Position numbers and translations under genes: made by a program. DNA of 64,000 nt, taken from assembly GCF_017352155.2 (NCBI RefSeq), contig NZ_CP071462.1, positions 806,001-870,000 on the forward strand. Direction: 5' to 3'. Every line of letters starts with the position of its first letter. The stretch's first letter is position 1. Source of the DNA: Haloterrigena alkaliphila (GTDB taxonomy: Archaea; Halobacteriota; Halobacteria; Halobacteriales; Natrialbaceae). Below, one piece after another: positions 26,447 to 36,060 of this stretch. Under the pieces are notes generated by a model, which was not told the DNA's origin, did no database searches, and was given only the letters and a program-made list of their open reading frames with translations.

Positions 26447-26938
26447 TTACCGCGCCGTCGTCTCGAGCGCTGCGACGCGGTATCCGTCGACGGCGAGCGT
26501 GACGGTAATCGTATCCCCCGAATCGATCTCGGGATCGTTCGTTCCAGCGACGACGATTCCCGCCCGCTCTCCAGCCCGCCACTCGGAGTCGGCCCGCGCG
26601 TTGAACGGGCCGTCCGGCGTTCCGTCGAATCCGCGCGCGCCGACGAACGGAACGGGCGGTTGCTCGTCCAGTCGCTCACCGTTTACTGCGATCGTCACCG
26701 ACAACGCGGAGACGTCGATCGGATCGCCGCTGCGATGCTCGACGACGATCGACGACTCGGTACCGTTGGCCGTTAGGTCGAACGCCGCGGTCGGTCCGCT
26801 GGCCTCGAGGGACACCGTGCCGACCCCGACTGCCACGGCGGCTGCCAAACAGACGGTGAGCGCGACCAGAGCGATCAGACCAACGACCGGACTGATCCCT
26901 CTCTGATCAGACTCGCGGACAATCAACGGTCTCGACAT
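26447..26938 (-). CDS. Type IV pilin-like protein (archaeal pilin N-terminal domain)
   Basis: 163 residues from ATG at 26938 (a GTG at 26947 would add three). The N-terminus contains the prepilin-peptidase site and hydrophobic helix SDQRGISPVVGLIALVALTV, the classic haloarchaeal pilin motif cut between G and I. The rest is a beta-rich exported domain (STAT-like segments TAAFDLTANGTESSIVVEHRSGD and DTITVTLAVDGYRVAALE). It should be an adhesive or surface pilin subunit, although no assembly genes are in the window. Confidence 0.85.
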   Translation of the reverse strand: MSRPLIVRESDQRGISPVVGLIALVALTVCLAAAVAVGVGTVSLEASGPTAAFDLTANGTESSIVVEHRSGDPIDVSALSVTIAVNGERLDEQPPVPFVGARGFDGTPDGPFNARADSEWRAGERAGIVVAGTNDPEIDSGDTITVTLAVDGYRVAALETTAR

Positions 26939-27043
26939 TCCATTCACGACCGTGCTGACCGCCCGTTACCGTAAAAACGTTCGTCCGATCGCAGTCACTT
27001 GACTTACACTCTCGACTCGAGCACGCTCCGGAGGGAGCTACTG

Positions 27044-28285
27044 TTACCGGTTCGTAACTGTCGCCTCGATGGTCGTTGCATCCGTCGTTACCGTCAGTTC
27101 GTACGGTTTCGCAGGCGGAACGAACCAGATCGATCCGTCTTCGTCGGTCGCTCCGAGTTCGAATCCGTCGACCGTTACCCTCCCCGATACAGGCTCGCCG
27201 GTCTCGGAGTCGGTCAGCGTGACCTCGACTGGTCCGTTCTTCGGGGTTTCGTTGAGCGACAGTCTCTGTCCGTCTGCGGTCCAGACCGTCTCCGATGCCG
27301 TCGGCAGGTTGGCCCGACTCAACACCTGCACCTCCCGATGGACTTCGCCCGTGCCGCCGTCGAGGTACGCCTCGAGTCGTCCCTGGTCGTGTGTGGCCTG
27401 AATCTGGTAGAGTTGCACCGTCGTGTGCTCGTTGGCCGTTGGCGACCGGCCGTTCTCGAACACCCACGGATAGAGCTCGCCGGCGTGATCGTACGCGTCG
27501 GTGATATCGTCGAACTGCGTCTCACGATCGGTATCGCGGTTGTCGAATCTGGTCGCTTCACGGACGTAATCGCCGCCATCGATATAGGAAATCGCGTATC
27601 CGGTTTCGGTGGTTTCGACAGCGACGATGCTCTCGCTCGTCTCGCTGCGGGCCGCCTGCTCGAGATGCGTCCGGACCGGCGTCCGGTGCATCTCGAGTTC
27701 GTTCTGGTCATCCTGAACGTCGATATCGTAGCCGGAGATCCGATCAGCACGGTCTTCGATATGGCCGAGAGCCGCCGACAGAACTCCCGCCTCGTGGTGA
27801 TTGCGAAGCACCTCCTGCAGTAACTCGGCCGTCGACAACTCCCCCTCAGCGTGGGCGCTCACGGCGGTCCGTTCGCGTTCCTCGAGTTCGCCCGTCCGTT
27901 CTTCGATTCGTTCGTAGGCTTCCCGAACCATCGTCTCTCGTTCGTCGGCGCTCGCCGTCTCGAACTCGCGATCGAGGATCCGGTACTGGTCGTAGTCGAC
28001 CCGCAGCGTGTCGTCGGTGCTCGCGAGCAGCGTTCCCAGGTCTGCTCCGTACTCGGCGTATTCTGTTCTCGTCGATCCCTCGAGCGACAGTCGATTGGTC
28101 GTTTCGTTGGCAGCCGCGTCGTTCGTCATCGTTCGCTCTTGTAGCGTCGCTTGCTCGAGCGTGTGCTCTCGAAGCGTCGGCTGTTCGGAGTCGCGCGCTT
28201 CGTCTTCGGGCCCCGCTGCGACGGGAATCGCGACGAGCGAGAAGACGAGCAGCAACGCGAGGAGGGCAGGGGTCGCGCTGTTCAT
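27044..28285 (-). CDS. Large secreted haloarchaeal protein (DUF7096/DUF7094-like)
   Basis: 413 residues from ATG at 28285. A signal peptide (ALLALLLVFSLVAIPVAAG, about 6-25) is followed by an N-linked-glycosylation-rich, acidic helical region (about 45-170) and a beta-rich second half ending in DSETGEPVSGRVTVDGFELGA, a carboxypeptidase-regulatory-like fold. It has no C-terminal anchor and is probably secreted. It resembles haloarchaeal proteins labelled DUF7096/7094 (from memory). It is divergent from the membrane-anchored regulator at 28500, and the pair may work together. Confidence 0.75.
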   Translation of the reverse strand: MNSATPALLALLLVFSLVAIPVAAGPEDEARDSEQPTLREHTLEQATLQERTMTNDAAANETTNRLSLEGSTRTEYAEYGADLGTLLASTDDTLRVDYDQYRILDREFETASADERETMVREAYERIEERTGELEERERTAVSAHAEGELSTAELLQEVLRNHHEAGVLSAALGHIEDRADRISGYDIDVQDDQNELEMHRTPVRTHLEQAARSETSESIVAVETTETGYAISYIDGGDYVREATRFDNRDTDRETQFDDITDAYDHAGELYPWVFENGRSPTANEHTTVQLYQIQATHDQGRLEAYLDGGTGEVHREVQVLSRANLPTASETVWTADGQRLSLNETPKNGPVEVTLTDSETGEPVSGRVTVDGFELGATDEDGSIWFVPPAKPYELTVTTDATTIEATVTNR

Positions 28286-28499
28286 CGCTCCACCGTACGA
28301 ACCCCTGATACAAAAACCAGTCGCACCAGAAAATATCACTTCTTCTACCAGTTAGCGCACGATTTACCGAGTATTTTGGTTCGTTTTACGTCGCTTCAGG
28401 AGCGTCAGTAGCGACCGGAAATCTCTTCACAGCCAGTAATAACACGTTATTTTTCGATGGAAAGGGTTTTTTCCCCGGGGAATCCACCGGTTGGTACGC

Positions 28500-29837
28500 A
28501 TGCGGGTTTCCACTGCCGTCACACTCGCCCTTTCAGCCCTCCTCACACTGTCTCTGTTCGGGATGACAGCCGCCGCGGTACCGGTAGCGTCCGTATCTAC
28601 TCCAACGGACGCACAGCCTGCCATCGCCGCCGACCATAGCACGGGAGAGCCGGTTTTCTCCACGGGTTCGCCACCCCAATCATCGGCCCATTCGAGTCTG
28701 GCTACCGCGCAGGATGCTCCTACTCCCCTCGATCCGAAGCAGGTGATCCGGATCGACGTCTCGGACGATGGCGACGCCAAATGGACGATCGAGAGCCGGT
28801 TCCTCTTGACCAACGAGACCGAGGAAGCCGAGTTCGACGAGTACGCCGCTTCGGTCACGAGCGGGCAACGCGACGTGTCGTACGACCTACAGCAGTTCGA
28901 ATCGTTTCGTCGGGACGCCCAGGAGGCAACCGGTCGCGAAATGAGCCTCGAGAACGCCGGGTGGAACGAACCGCGCATCGTCTCACCTGATGAGGCTGGT
29001 ATTGAGGACGCTGATATCCCCGAAACCAGCGAAGATACTGAGGTCCGCGTCGGAATCATCTCTTACTCCTTTACGTGGACGAACTTCGCGGTCGTCGAAG
29101 ACGACCGAATCTACTTCGGTGATGCTCTGGTCGGACTTCCGTCATTAACCGACGGCCAGCGATTGGCCGTTCATTCACCGTCGAACTACGCCCTCGACAC
29201 ACCCACCGAACTCGTCTGGGACGGCCCCTACGAGTTCAGCGACGGGGAACTCGAGATCGTCTTCGTCCGCACCAGCGGTTCCGGACTTCCACCGGTTGGC
29301 TGGTTGGTCGGCGGGTTCGCACTCCTTCTGGTGGTCGGCGCCGTGAGCTATCTGCTCGCTCGTCGGAGCCCGAACCCCGATCACCCCACGTCGATCGACC
29401 AACTCTTCGATCACGGGGCATACCTCGCTGGTAGCGTCGCCGATCGGTTACGGTCGGTGACATCGCAAGATCAACGCGCTTCGACGAAGCCGAACCCAGA
29501 CGGTGGCTCGGTGCAATCGGCTACCGATCCGGCGATCGACTTCGAGGGAGCCGACCAGTCGGCCGCCGACACCGGAACCCAACTCGAGTACGAGGAGGAT
29601 ATCGACGACGATATCGACCCCGACCTGTTGAGCGACGAGGAACGAGTCCTCCGCATGATCAAACAGAACGGCGGCCGGATGAAACAGGCCTCGATCGTCA
29701 GCGAAACCGGCTGGTCAAACGCAAAGGTGTCCCAACTGCTCTCGCAGATGGACGAGGACGAGGACATCGAGAAACTTCGCATCGGTCGCGAGAATCTCAT
29801 TACCCTCCCCGAAGTCGATCCGACCGAACTCGACTGA
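28500..29837 (+). CDS. Membrane-anchored winged-helix regulator with extracytoplasmic domain (DUF7345/DUF7343-like)
   Basis: 445 residues from ATG at 28500. A signal sequence (about 5-25) leads to an outside domain of about 240 residues (RIDVSDDGDAKWTIESRFLLTNETEEAEF...), a membrane helix at about 264-288 (VGWLVGGFALLLVVGAVSYLL), a disordered linker and a C-terminal winged helix at about 380-440 (EERVLRMIKQNGGRMKQASIVSETGWSNAKVSQLLSQM). The topology places the DNA-binding domain inside and a sensor outside. It can act at the membrane or be released by proteolysis. The assignment to DUF7345/DUF7343 is from memory. Confidence 0.85.
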   Translation: MRVSTAVTLALSALLTLSLFGMTAAAVPVASVSTPTDAQPAIAADHSTGEPVFSTGSPPQSSAHSSLATAQDAPTPLDPKQVIRIDVSDDGDAKWTIESRFLLTNETEEAEFDEYAASVTSGQRDVSYDLQQFESFRRDAQEATGREMSLENAGWNEPRIVSPDEAGIEDADIPETSEDTEVRVGIISYSFTWTNFAVVEDDRIYFGDALVGLPSLTDGQRLAVHSPSNYALDTPTELVWDGPYEFSDGELEIVFVRTSGSGLPPVGWLVGGFALLLVVGAVSYLLARRSPNPDHPTSIDQLFDHGAYLAGSVADRLRSVTSQDQRASTKPNPDGGSVQSATDPAIDFEGADQSAADTGTQLEYEEDIDDDIDPDLLSDEERVLRMIKQNGGRMKQASIVSETGWSNAKVSQLLSQMDEDEDIEKLRIGRENLITLPEVDPTELD

Positions 29838-29944
29838 GGCTAGTTCGTCGCCACTGTCGGTGTCGGCATTCTGTCTCTCGCTAGCAGCGTCTACCGAGCG
29901 CACTGCCAGATAGTTTATGGACCGTGACTTTCTCGTAAGGACCA

Positions 29945-32461
29945 ATGTCTGTGTCGTCGGTCGACTGCCGCCAACTTCTCGCATTCTCTCTGGTGGTACT
30001 TCTCTGTACCTCGCTGTTATTCCCGGCCGCTGTCGCGGTCGAACACAGCACGCTCGCGTCCCCGACCGCGTCCGATGAGACGAATCGAGACGTCGCAGCC
30101 GGGAGTACGACTGCCGACTCGATCGCCGTCGAGCGATCGGAACGAGCGCAGATCGATCCAGCCCTCGAGGACCTCGAAGGTGTCGCCGAAGTGATCGTTC
30201 GCTTCGAGAACGACGCGACCGGGACGGCATCGACCGACGATACCGACACGAGGTCGCTACAGACGACTGCGAATCGCTCGCAGACCCCGTTCGAGCGCGC
30301 GGCTGAGACGACCGCCGGACTCGAGGTCGAGCGTCAGTTCTGGCTCGCGAACGCCGCGCTGGCACGAGTGGATACGGATCGTGTCGATCTCGACACGGTC
30401 GCCGCGATCGACGGCGTCGTCGAGATCCACGCCGACGTCGTCGTCGAGCTCGAGACGGCTGCGACGACTGCCGGTCCGACGAACGGAACGGCGGGGCCAC
30501 GACTCGAGTCGACTGCAACTACGTCGGCGCCGGTCGGATCGATCGCGGACGGGTCGTCAGCGGTCGCGTCGCCGGGTGCCACCACGACGAGATTCGGCGA
30601 CCCGTATACCTACGGCCTCGAGCAGCTGTCAGTCCCCGACGTTCACGAGACGTACGACGCTCGCGGCGATGGGGCGACGGTCGCCGTCCTCGATACCGGT
30701 GCCGACGACTCTCACCCCGACGTACGGGTCGACGCGTGGCGGGACTTCTCCGGGGGCTCGTCGACGCCGATGGACTACAACGGGCACGGCACCCACGTGG
30801 CCGGAACGATCGCCGGCGGCGACGCGAGCGGAACGCAGATCGGCGTCGCGCCCGAGGCGGAGCTGCTCGTCGGCGCCGTTCTGACCGACTGTAGCGGCGA
30901 CACCTGTGTCGGCCGCACGTCGGACGTGATCGCCGGCATCGAGTGGGCCGTCAAAAAGGGGGCCGACGTCATCAGCCTGAGTCTCGGTTCTGAACGGTAC
31001 ACGGCGAGTTATATCAGCGCCATCCGGAACGCGGAGGCCAGCGGGACCGTCGTCGTCGCCGGCGCCGGAAACGGCGGCAGCGGCGTCTCCGCGTCGCCGG
31101 CAAACGTCTACGACGCGATCAGCGTCGGTGCTACCGACGAGTACGAACGCGTCAGCGACTTCTCGAGCGGGGAGGAGGTCGATACCGCTGCTGCGTGGGG
31201 CTCGAACGCCCCGCCCGAGTGGCCGGGTAGCTATATCGTGCCGACAGTCGTGGCTCCCGGTGATCGGATCCTCAGTGCCACTGCCGGCGGTGGCTACGAG
31301 CGAAAGCGCGGTACCAGTATGGCGACACCGCACGTCGCGGGCGTGATCGCGCTGCTCCAGGGAGCGACCGACCGATCGCTCGAGCCCGACGAGAGCAGGG
31401 AGGCAGTGACGAAAACGGCAACCAAGCCGGCGGGTAACCCTGACGAACAGGACATTCGTTACGGTCACGGAATCGTCGACGCGGTCGCAGCCCTCGAGGA
31501 AGCCGGTTCGTTCGCAACCGTCGAGGGAACGGTATCCGATACGGTAACGGGAGCCCCCATCGAGAACGCGACCCTCGTCCTCGAGAGCGGCGACGATATC
31601 GAGTACGAGGTAACTCCGAACGCCGAGGGCAAGTACGAACTCGAGCGGGTTCCGGCTGAACGGAAGTATACGCTGACCGCGACTGCTCCCGGTTACGAGA
31701 CGACGAACGAGTCGTCGTTCGTTCCGGCCGATGAAACGGCGACGCTCGACGTCTCGCTCGAGGGGGATAGCGGACTAGAGGTGGCCCTCCAAGATGCACA
31801 GTTCGAAGCCGGCGTCGCCGACGCGACCGTCGAGGCGACCGGCGAACGGGGAACGTATCCGGGCACGCACCGGGGTGACGGGGAGTACAGTATCGATGCC
31901 CTCCCTGGCGGCTCCGAGTACACGATCAACGTGACCGCCGAAGGCTACGTCGACGAGACGGTGCCGGTGGGCGAGATAACTGGAACCGGGAGCCACCGAG
32001 TCGTCCTCGAGGGAGATGCGACGCTGTCAGTGGCCGTCGTCGACGAGGACGGCGACCCGATCAGCAACGCGACCGCTACGATCGAACGGCCGGACGGAAC
32101 GTCGTTCGAGGTTTCCGGAGTGACGAACGCGGACGGTGAACTCGAAACGACCGTTCCTGGAACCGGCGAAGAATACACTGTCACCATCGCCGCATCGGGA
32201 TACAACACTGAGACGGTACCGACGGTGATCTCGAGCGAGGCGACGGCGTCCGTCACCGTGGAGCTGTCAGCCCCCGAGGACGGCGTTCCCGTGTTCGGCA
32301 CCGCGACCGCCGTGCTCGTGCTACTGGCAGCGCTCGTTATTAGCGTCGCGCGGGCCAAACCACGCTCGATTTCCGCCAGCAGTATCCGCCCGCCGGCCTG
32401 TCGCGTGTCCCGTTTTCTCGTCGGATTCGCTCCCGGTGGTCGCTCCCGGTACTTACGCTAA
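29945..32461 (+). CDS. Secreted subtilisin-like serine protease (S8) with repeated C-terminal beta domains
   Basis: 838 residues. Signal peptide about 10-32; propeptide (inhibitor I9-like, EVIVRFEND) up to about 215; catalytic domain with D250 (AVLDTG), H281 (GHGTHVAG), oxyanion N376 (GAGNGG) and S458 (GTSMATPH). Three carboxypeptidase-regulatory-like beta domains follow from about 523, then one hydrophobic helix (GTATAVLVLLAALVISVARA), where related proteins end with a PGF-CTERM anchor. After it the frame continues about 33 residues (KPRSISASSIRPPACRVSRF...), encoded by duplicated sequence rather than by a normal C-terminus. A TATA-like TTTATGG lies about 28 nt upstream. Confidence 0.92.
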   Translation: MSVSSVDCRQLLAFSLVVLLCTSLLFPAAVAVEHSTLASPTASDETNRDVAAGSTTADSIAVERSERAQIDPALEDLEGVAEVIVRFENDATGTASTDDTDTRSLQTTANRSQTPFERAAETTAGLEVERQFWLANAALARVDTDRVDLDTVAAIDGVVEIHADVVVELETAATTAGPTNGTAGPRLESTATTSAPVGSIADGSSAVASPGATTTRFGDPYTYGLEQLSVPDVHETYDARGDGATVAVLDTGADDSHPDVRVDAWRDFSGGSSTPMDYNGHGTHVAGTIAGGDASGTQIGVAPEAELLVGAVLTDCSGDTCVGRTSDVIAGIEWAVKKGADVISLSLGSERYTASYISAIRNAEASGTVVVAGAGNGGSGVSASPANVYDAISVGATDEYERVSDFSSGEEVDTAAAWGSNAPPEWPGSYIVPTVVAPGDRILSATAGGGYERKRGTSMATPHVAGVIALLQGATDRSLEPDESREAVTKTATKPAGNPDEQDIRYGHGIVDAVAALEEAGSFATVEGTVSDTVTGAPIENATLVLESGDDIEYEVTPNAEGKYELERVPAERKYTLTATAPGYETTNESSFVPADETATLDVSLEGDSGLEVALQDAQFEAGVADATVEATGERGTYPGTHRGDGEYSIDALPGGSEYTINVTAEGYVDETVPVGEITGTGSHRVVLEGDATLSVAVVDEDGDPISNATATIERPDGTSFEVSGVTNADGELETTVPGTGEEYTVTIAASGYNTETVPTVISSEATASVTVELSAPEDGVPVFGTATAVLVLLAALVISVARAKPRSISASSIRPPACRVSRFLVGFAPGGRSRYLR

Positions 32462-32484
32462 CGGCGTCCGCTCGACGACCTGCC
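32447..32484. repeat. 38-bp direct repeat, left copy
   Basis: Identical to 32694-32731 (offset 247). The right copy is the genuine 3' end of the radical SAM gene; this left copy supplies the last codons and stop of the protease gene. A second pair, TTTTCTCGTCGG at 32413 and 32495, shows further duplication in the same stretch. Confidence 0.8.
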
Positions 32485-32519
32485 ACGTGCACCTTTTTCT
32501 CGTCGGGTTCGCTCGCGAC

Positions 32520-32690
32520 GCTCACTCACCGCTCTCTGCTCACGGACGCTTCGGGTCCGTTCGCACGGTTAGTGGGACCTTCGGTCCCACTCAACTCGAA
32601 AAATCTGCCCTGCGAGAGCTTCGCTCTCGCTGCCCCTTCGCTCGTTTCACTCGCGAAGACACCAAAAACCCGCTCGTTCGCTTCGCTCAC
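32520..32690. repeat. Hairpin array between the protease and radical SAM genes
   Basis: Perfect hairpins with TTC loops: AGTGGGACC/TTC at 32571-32591 (9-bp stem) and GCGAGAGC/TTC at 32612-32630 (8-bp stem), plus an imperfect CGGAC...GTCCG around 32543-32560 and repeated TCGCT/AGCGA motifs to 32690. The array is bracketed by the 38-bp direct repeats. It resembles the array at 6334-6425. Confidence 0.75.
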
Positions 32691-32693
32691 TCG

Positions 32694-32731
32694 CGGTACT
32701 TACGCTAACGGCGTCCGCTCGACGACCTGCC
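32694..32731. repeat. 38-bp direct repeat, right copy
   Basis: Identical to 32447-32484. It covers the last codons of the radical SAM gene (RTPLA-stop, minus strand), so it is probably the source copy. Confidence 0.8.
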
Positions 32732-33695
32732 CGTCGTACGTCGGATACTGTTCGACGATTTCGCCCTCCTCGAGGTCACCCTCCTCGATCATCTCCTCTA
32801 AGAGCCACCAGGCGACCTCGACGTGGTTCGTCTTGACGGTGTAGAACTCCTCGGGGACGCCGAGCGCCTCGAAGCGGGCGGGATCGGCGGTGGTCTTGCC
32901 GTAGACGAGCGTGCCGTCGTCGGTGATATCGTCGAACTCCCGGCGGATGTTGCGGGCCATCCGTTTGAGCCGCCGGCGGTGCTGGGCCGCGTCCTTGAAG
33001 ACGGAGGTACAGAAGTAAACCTTCTCGTGGTCGCCCATGACCTCGAGGATCTCCTCTCGAGAGCCGTCGACGGCGCTCATGTGGTCCTCTTTGAGTTCGA
33101 ACCCCTGTTCCTGCATCCGGCGGTAGTTCCCGTCGCTCATCTCGAACTCGTTGACGTTGCAGAAATCGGCCGCGCCTTCGTCCAAAAAGTCGAGGAACTC
33201 CTCCTCGGCGCGGATGCCGGGGATCTCGAAGGCGGGCGTGAGTCCCTCTTCGCGGGCGATATAGAGGATCTCCTCCCACTCGGTGCCGTGGAGGTCGCCC
33301 CACTGCTCGTACGGCGGGTGGAATCGAATTTCGTCGAGGCCGGCCTCTGAGAGGCGGCGCATGTTCTCGCGGCCGCCGGTGATGCCGGTGTAGAGGTGGG
33401 TGTGGTGGTCCTCGCCGAACTTCCCTTTCAGGAGTTCGAGGTAGTGGCACGTTCGCTCGAGGGCCTCCTGGGGTTCGCCGCCGGTGATCGAGGTACCCAG
33501 CGCGTCCATCCGCTTGGCCTCCGTGATGACGTCTTCGTCGCTCTCGACGAGTCGCTCGTTGGCGTAGACGTCGGTGACGTTCTTGCGGTTCTCGCCGAGC
33601 GGGCAGTAGAAGCAGTCGCGTTCGTCACAGTAGCCGTAGACGAATAGCACCATCTTCCCACCGTTCGCGCACTGCTCACAGCCCTTCGAGATCAT
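32700..33695 (-). CDS. Radical SAM protein (COG2108-like, pyruvate-formate-lyase-activase relative)
   Basis: 331 residues. The iron-sulfur cysteines are spaced unusually, YGYCDERDCFYCPLGEN (C-x4-C-x2-C), after an N-terminal CEQCANGGK pair. The radical SAM barrel shows ITGGEPQEALERT (the GGE SAM motif), HTHLYTGITGG and LDEIRFHPPYEQW. Such proteins are annotated as uncharacterised relatives of pyruvate-formate-lyase activating enzymes; the substrate is unknown. The first two cysteines may bind a metal or extra cluster. The 3' end is part of the 38-bp repeat. Confidence 0.85.
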   Translation of the reverse strand: MISKGCEQCANGGKMVLFVYGYCDERDCFYCPLGENRKNVTDVYANERLVESDEDVITEAKRMDALGTSITGGEPQEALERTCHYLELLKGKFGEDHHTHLYTGITGGRENMRRLSEAGLDEIRFHPPYEQWGDLHGTEWEEILYIAREEGLTPAFEIPGIRAEEEFLDFLDEGAADFCNVNEFEMSDGNYRRMQEQGFELKEDHMSAVDGSREEILEVMGDHEKVYFCTSVFKDAAQHRRRLKRMARNIRREFDDITDDGTLVYGKTTADPARFEALGVPEEFYTVKTNHVEVAWWLLEEMIEEGDLEEGEIVEQYPTYDGQVVERTPLA

Positions 33696-33880
33696 TCGAC
33701 GCTAGCTACCGGCCCGATTCACAAAAGCCGTCCGAAACGCGGCGCTGACCGTGCGAGATTCTCCCATCGCCACCGATTGTACCACTATCCCGTCGTCGCG
33801 AGCGAGAGACCGTGCCGTCGTCATCGGGTCTCGAGCGCCCAGTATACTATTATAGGTCGGGTCCCAATGGGAGATATCAG

Positions 33881-35740
33881 ATGTCATCCGGGATCCACGT
33901 CCTCTGTGTCGACGACGACCCGGACATTCGCTCGGTGACGACCGCCTCGCTCGAGCGAGCGAGCGACGAACTCTCGGTCGCGACGGCAGCCACTGGCCGC
34001 GACGCGTTGTCGCGACTTCGGGACGAGGAGCCGATCGACTGTATCGTCAGCGATTACGAGATGCCGGGACTGGACGGGCTCGAACTCCTCGAGGCGGTCC
34101 GGGAACGCGACCCCGAGTTGCCGTTCATCCTGTTCACCGGGAGGGGGTCCGAATCGATCGCCAGCGAGGCGATCTCGGCCGGCGTCACCGACTACCTCCA
34201 GAAGGGGACCGGCGGCGACCAGTACACGGTGCTCGCGAATCGGATCGAGAACGCCGTCGCGAAGCGACGCGCCGATCGCGCACGCCGGGAGAGCGAACGC
34301 GAACTCGAGCGCTACCGCACGCTCGTCGAGTCGGTCGACGATCCGATGTACGTCCTCGACCACCTCGGGCGGTGTACCGTCGCGAACGACGCGTTCTGTA
34401 CGCTGCTCGACGTCGACCGCGAGGCGGTCGTCGGCGAACACATCACCGAGTTCATCAGTCGATCGTCGTTCGAGCGCGGCATCAAAACGGTGCGGAACCT
34501 GTACGTGAACGACGAGGAATCGGATCGGTTCGAGGTCACCGTCGAGACCGACGGCGGCGACCGGTGGATCGGCGAGGCGAACGTGACCGTCCTCACCGAC
34601 GACGACGGCGAGTTCGCCGGTTCGACCGCCGTCATTCGCGACATCACCGAACGGAAACGGCGCGAACGCGAACTCGCGGAGTACGAGCGCATCATCGAAC
34701 TCGTCCCGACCGCGCTGTTCGTCCTCGACGCCGAGGGGACGATCACCTGGTGTAACGACGAGTTCGCCGACGCGTTCGCGGAGGATGTCGCGGAACTACA
34801 GGGGACGGCGTTCCCGGCGCTCGTCGAGCGGGGCTACTACGCCGACCGGGTAATGGAAAAGTACGCCGAAGAGGTCAGGCGGTTGCTCTCCTCGTCGACC
34901 GACCTCGAGCGAGCGAAGTACCGGGTCCGGTTCCGGTCGCCGGACGGCGAGGAACTGATCCACGACGTTCACACCCGACTCCTCCCGCTCGAGGACGGGG
35001 AGTTCGCCGGCACGATTCACGCGATCCGCGATATCACCCGGCGACGCCGCTACCAGAACGAACTCGAGCGCCAGAACGAGCGACTCGAGGGGTTCGCCAG
35101 CGTCGTCAGCCACGACCTCCGGAACCCGTTGAACGTGGCCCAGGGGAGCCTCGAACTCCACGCCGAGGACTGTCCGGCCGCGGACGACGACTCGATCGAG
35201 CAGGTCCGCTCGTCGCTCGGCCGAATGGACGAACTGATCGAGAACCTCCTGTCGCTGGCCCGCCACGGTCGGACCGTCGGCGACCCCGAGCCGGTCGACC
35301 TCGAGCGACTCGTCCGCGAGGCGTGGAACGCGGTCGAGACGGCGGACGCCGTCCTCGACTGTCGCGTCGATCGAACGATCGTCGCTGACGGGGGTCGCCT
35401 GCGAGCGCTGTTCGAGAACCTCTTTCGGAACGCGATCGAACACGGGGGATCCGACGTTACCGTCACCGTCGAGTGGCTCGAGGACGATACTGATACCGAC
35501 GTCAGCTCGCCGGTATTTTACGTCGCGGACGACGGCTCGGGACTCGAGACCGCCCCTCGGGAGCTATTCGAATTTGGTCACACGAGCGCTGAGGACGGGA
35601 CCGGGTTCGGACTCGCGATCGTGCAACAGATCGTCGAGGCCCACGGCTGGACCGTCACCGCCAGTGAGGGTCGGGACGGCGGTGCACGGTTCGAATTCGA
35701 GGGTGTGACGATCTTCGACGACGAACCGGCACGCGACTAG
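33881..35740 (+). CDS. Hybrid sensor histidine kinase: receiver-PAS-PAS-HisKA-HATPase
   Basis: 619 residues from ATG at 33881. Order: receiver domain (1-125, HVLCVDDDP with phospho-acceptor Asp in IVSDYEMPG), PAS 1 (about 145-265), PAS 2 (about 270-390), the dimerisation histidine in FASVVSHDLRNPLN (about 410) and a Bergerat ATPase domain (NLFRNAIEHG, DDGSGLE, GTGFGLAIVQQIVEAHG). There is no membrane helix, so it is a soluble sensor that is probably regulated by phosphorylation from another kinase. A TATA-like CTATTATAGG lies 27-34 nt upstream (33847-33854), indicating a leaderless mRNA. Confidence 0.93.
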   Translation: MSSGIHVLCVDDDPDIRSVTTASLERASDELSVATAATGRDALSRLRDEEPIDCIVSDYEMPGLDGLELLEAVRERDPELPFILFTGRGSESIASEAISAGVTDYLQKGTGGDQYTVLANRIENAVAKRRADRARRESERELERYRTLVESVDDPMYVLDHLGRCTVANDAFCTLLDVDREAVVGEHITEFISRSSFERGIKTVRNLYVNDEESDRFEVTVETDGGDRWIGEANVTVLTDDDGEFAGSTAVIRDITERKRRERELAEYERIIELVPTALFVLDAEGTITWCNDEFADAFAEDVAELQGTAFPALVERGYYADRVMEKYAEEVRRLLSSSTDLERAKYRVRFRSPDGEELIHDVHTRLLPLEDGEFAGTIHAIRDITRRRRYQNELERQNERLEGFASVVSHDLRNPLNVAQGSLELHAEDCPAADDDSIEQVRSSLGRMDELIENLLSLARHGRTVGDPEPVDLERLVREAWNAVETADAVLDCRVDRTIVADGGRLRALFENLFRNAIEHGGSDVTVTVEWLEDDTDTDVSSPVFYVADDGSGLETAPRELFEFGHTSAEDGTGFGLAIVQQIVEAHGWTVTASEGRDGGARFEFEGVTIFDDEPARD

Positions 35741-36060
35741 GCCGTCACTTGTGCTGTGAACTGATTCGAGACGGACGCCCGCGCACGAACCGAGCGGACG
35801 CCGCCGCCGTCGCCTCGCGGTCGGCGGAGAACTCGCAGTCGATCGCGTTTTCGGGGGACGGCTAGCGGCCTCTAGACTTAATTGCGGTTACTACCGTTCC
35901 GTATACGGATGTCTGACAGCAGCCGCGTTCTCTGTGCCGGGGCGAGCCTCGAGCGCTCGACCGAACTGAGCGTGGCCCCGCCGTCTCGAGGCAGCCGCCG
36001 GCCGCGGAATTCTGTCGTCCCCAGAAGATGGAAATACCCCGCGCTCGAACGTTCGAGCAG
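35741..36060. other. Gene-free stretch between the sensor kinase and DUF373
   Basis: No supported gene. A TATA-like CTTAATTG at about 35876-35884 lies 28 nt before an ATG at 35909, but that frame runs out of register into the next gene and has no protein-like composition. An ATG at 36028 in the DUF373 frame would add 11 residues that family members lack. It most likely holds the DUF373 promoter region. Confidence 0.4.
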
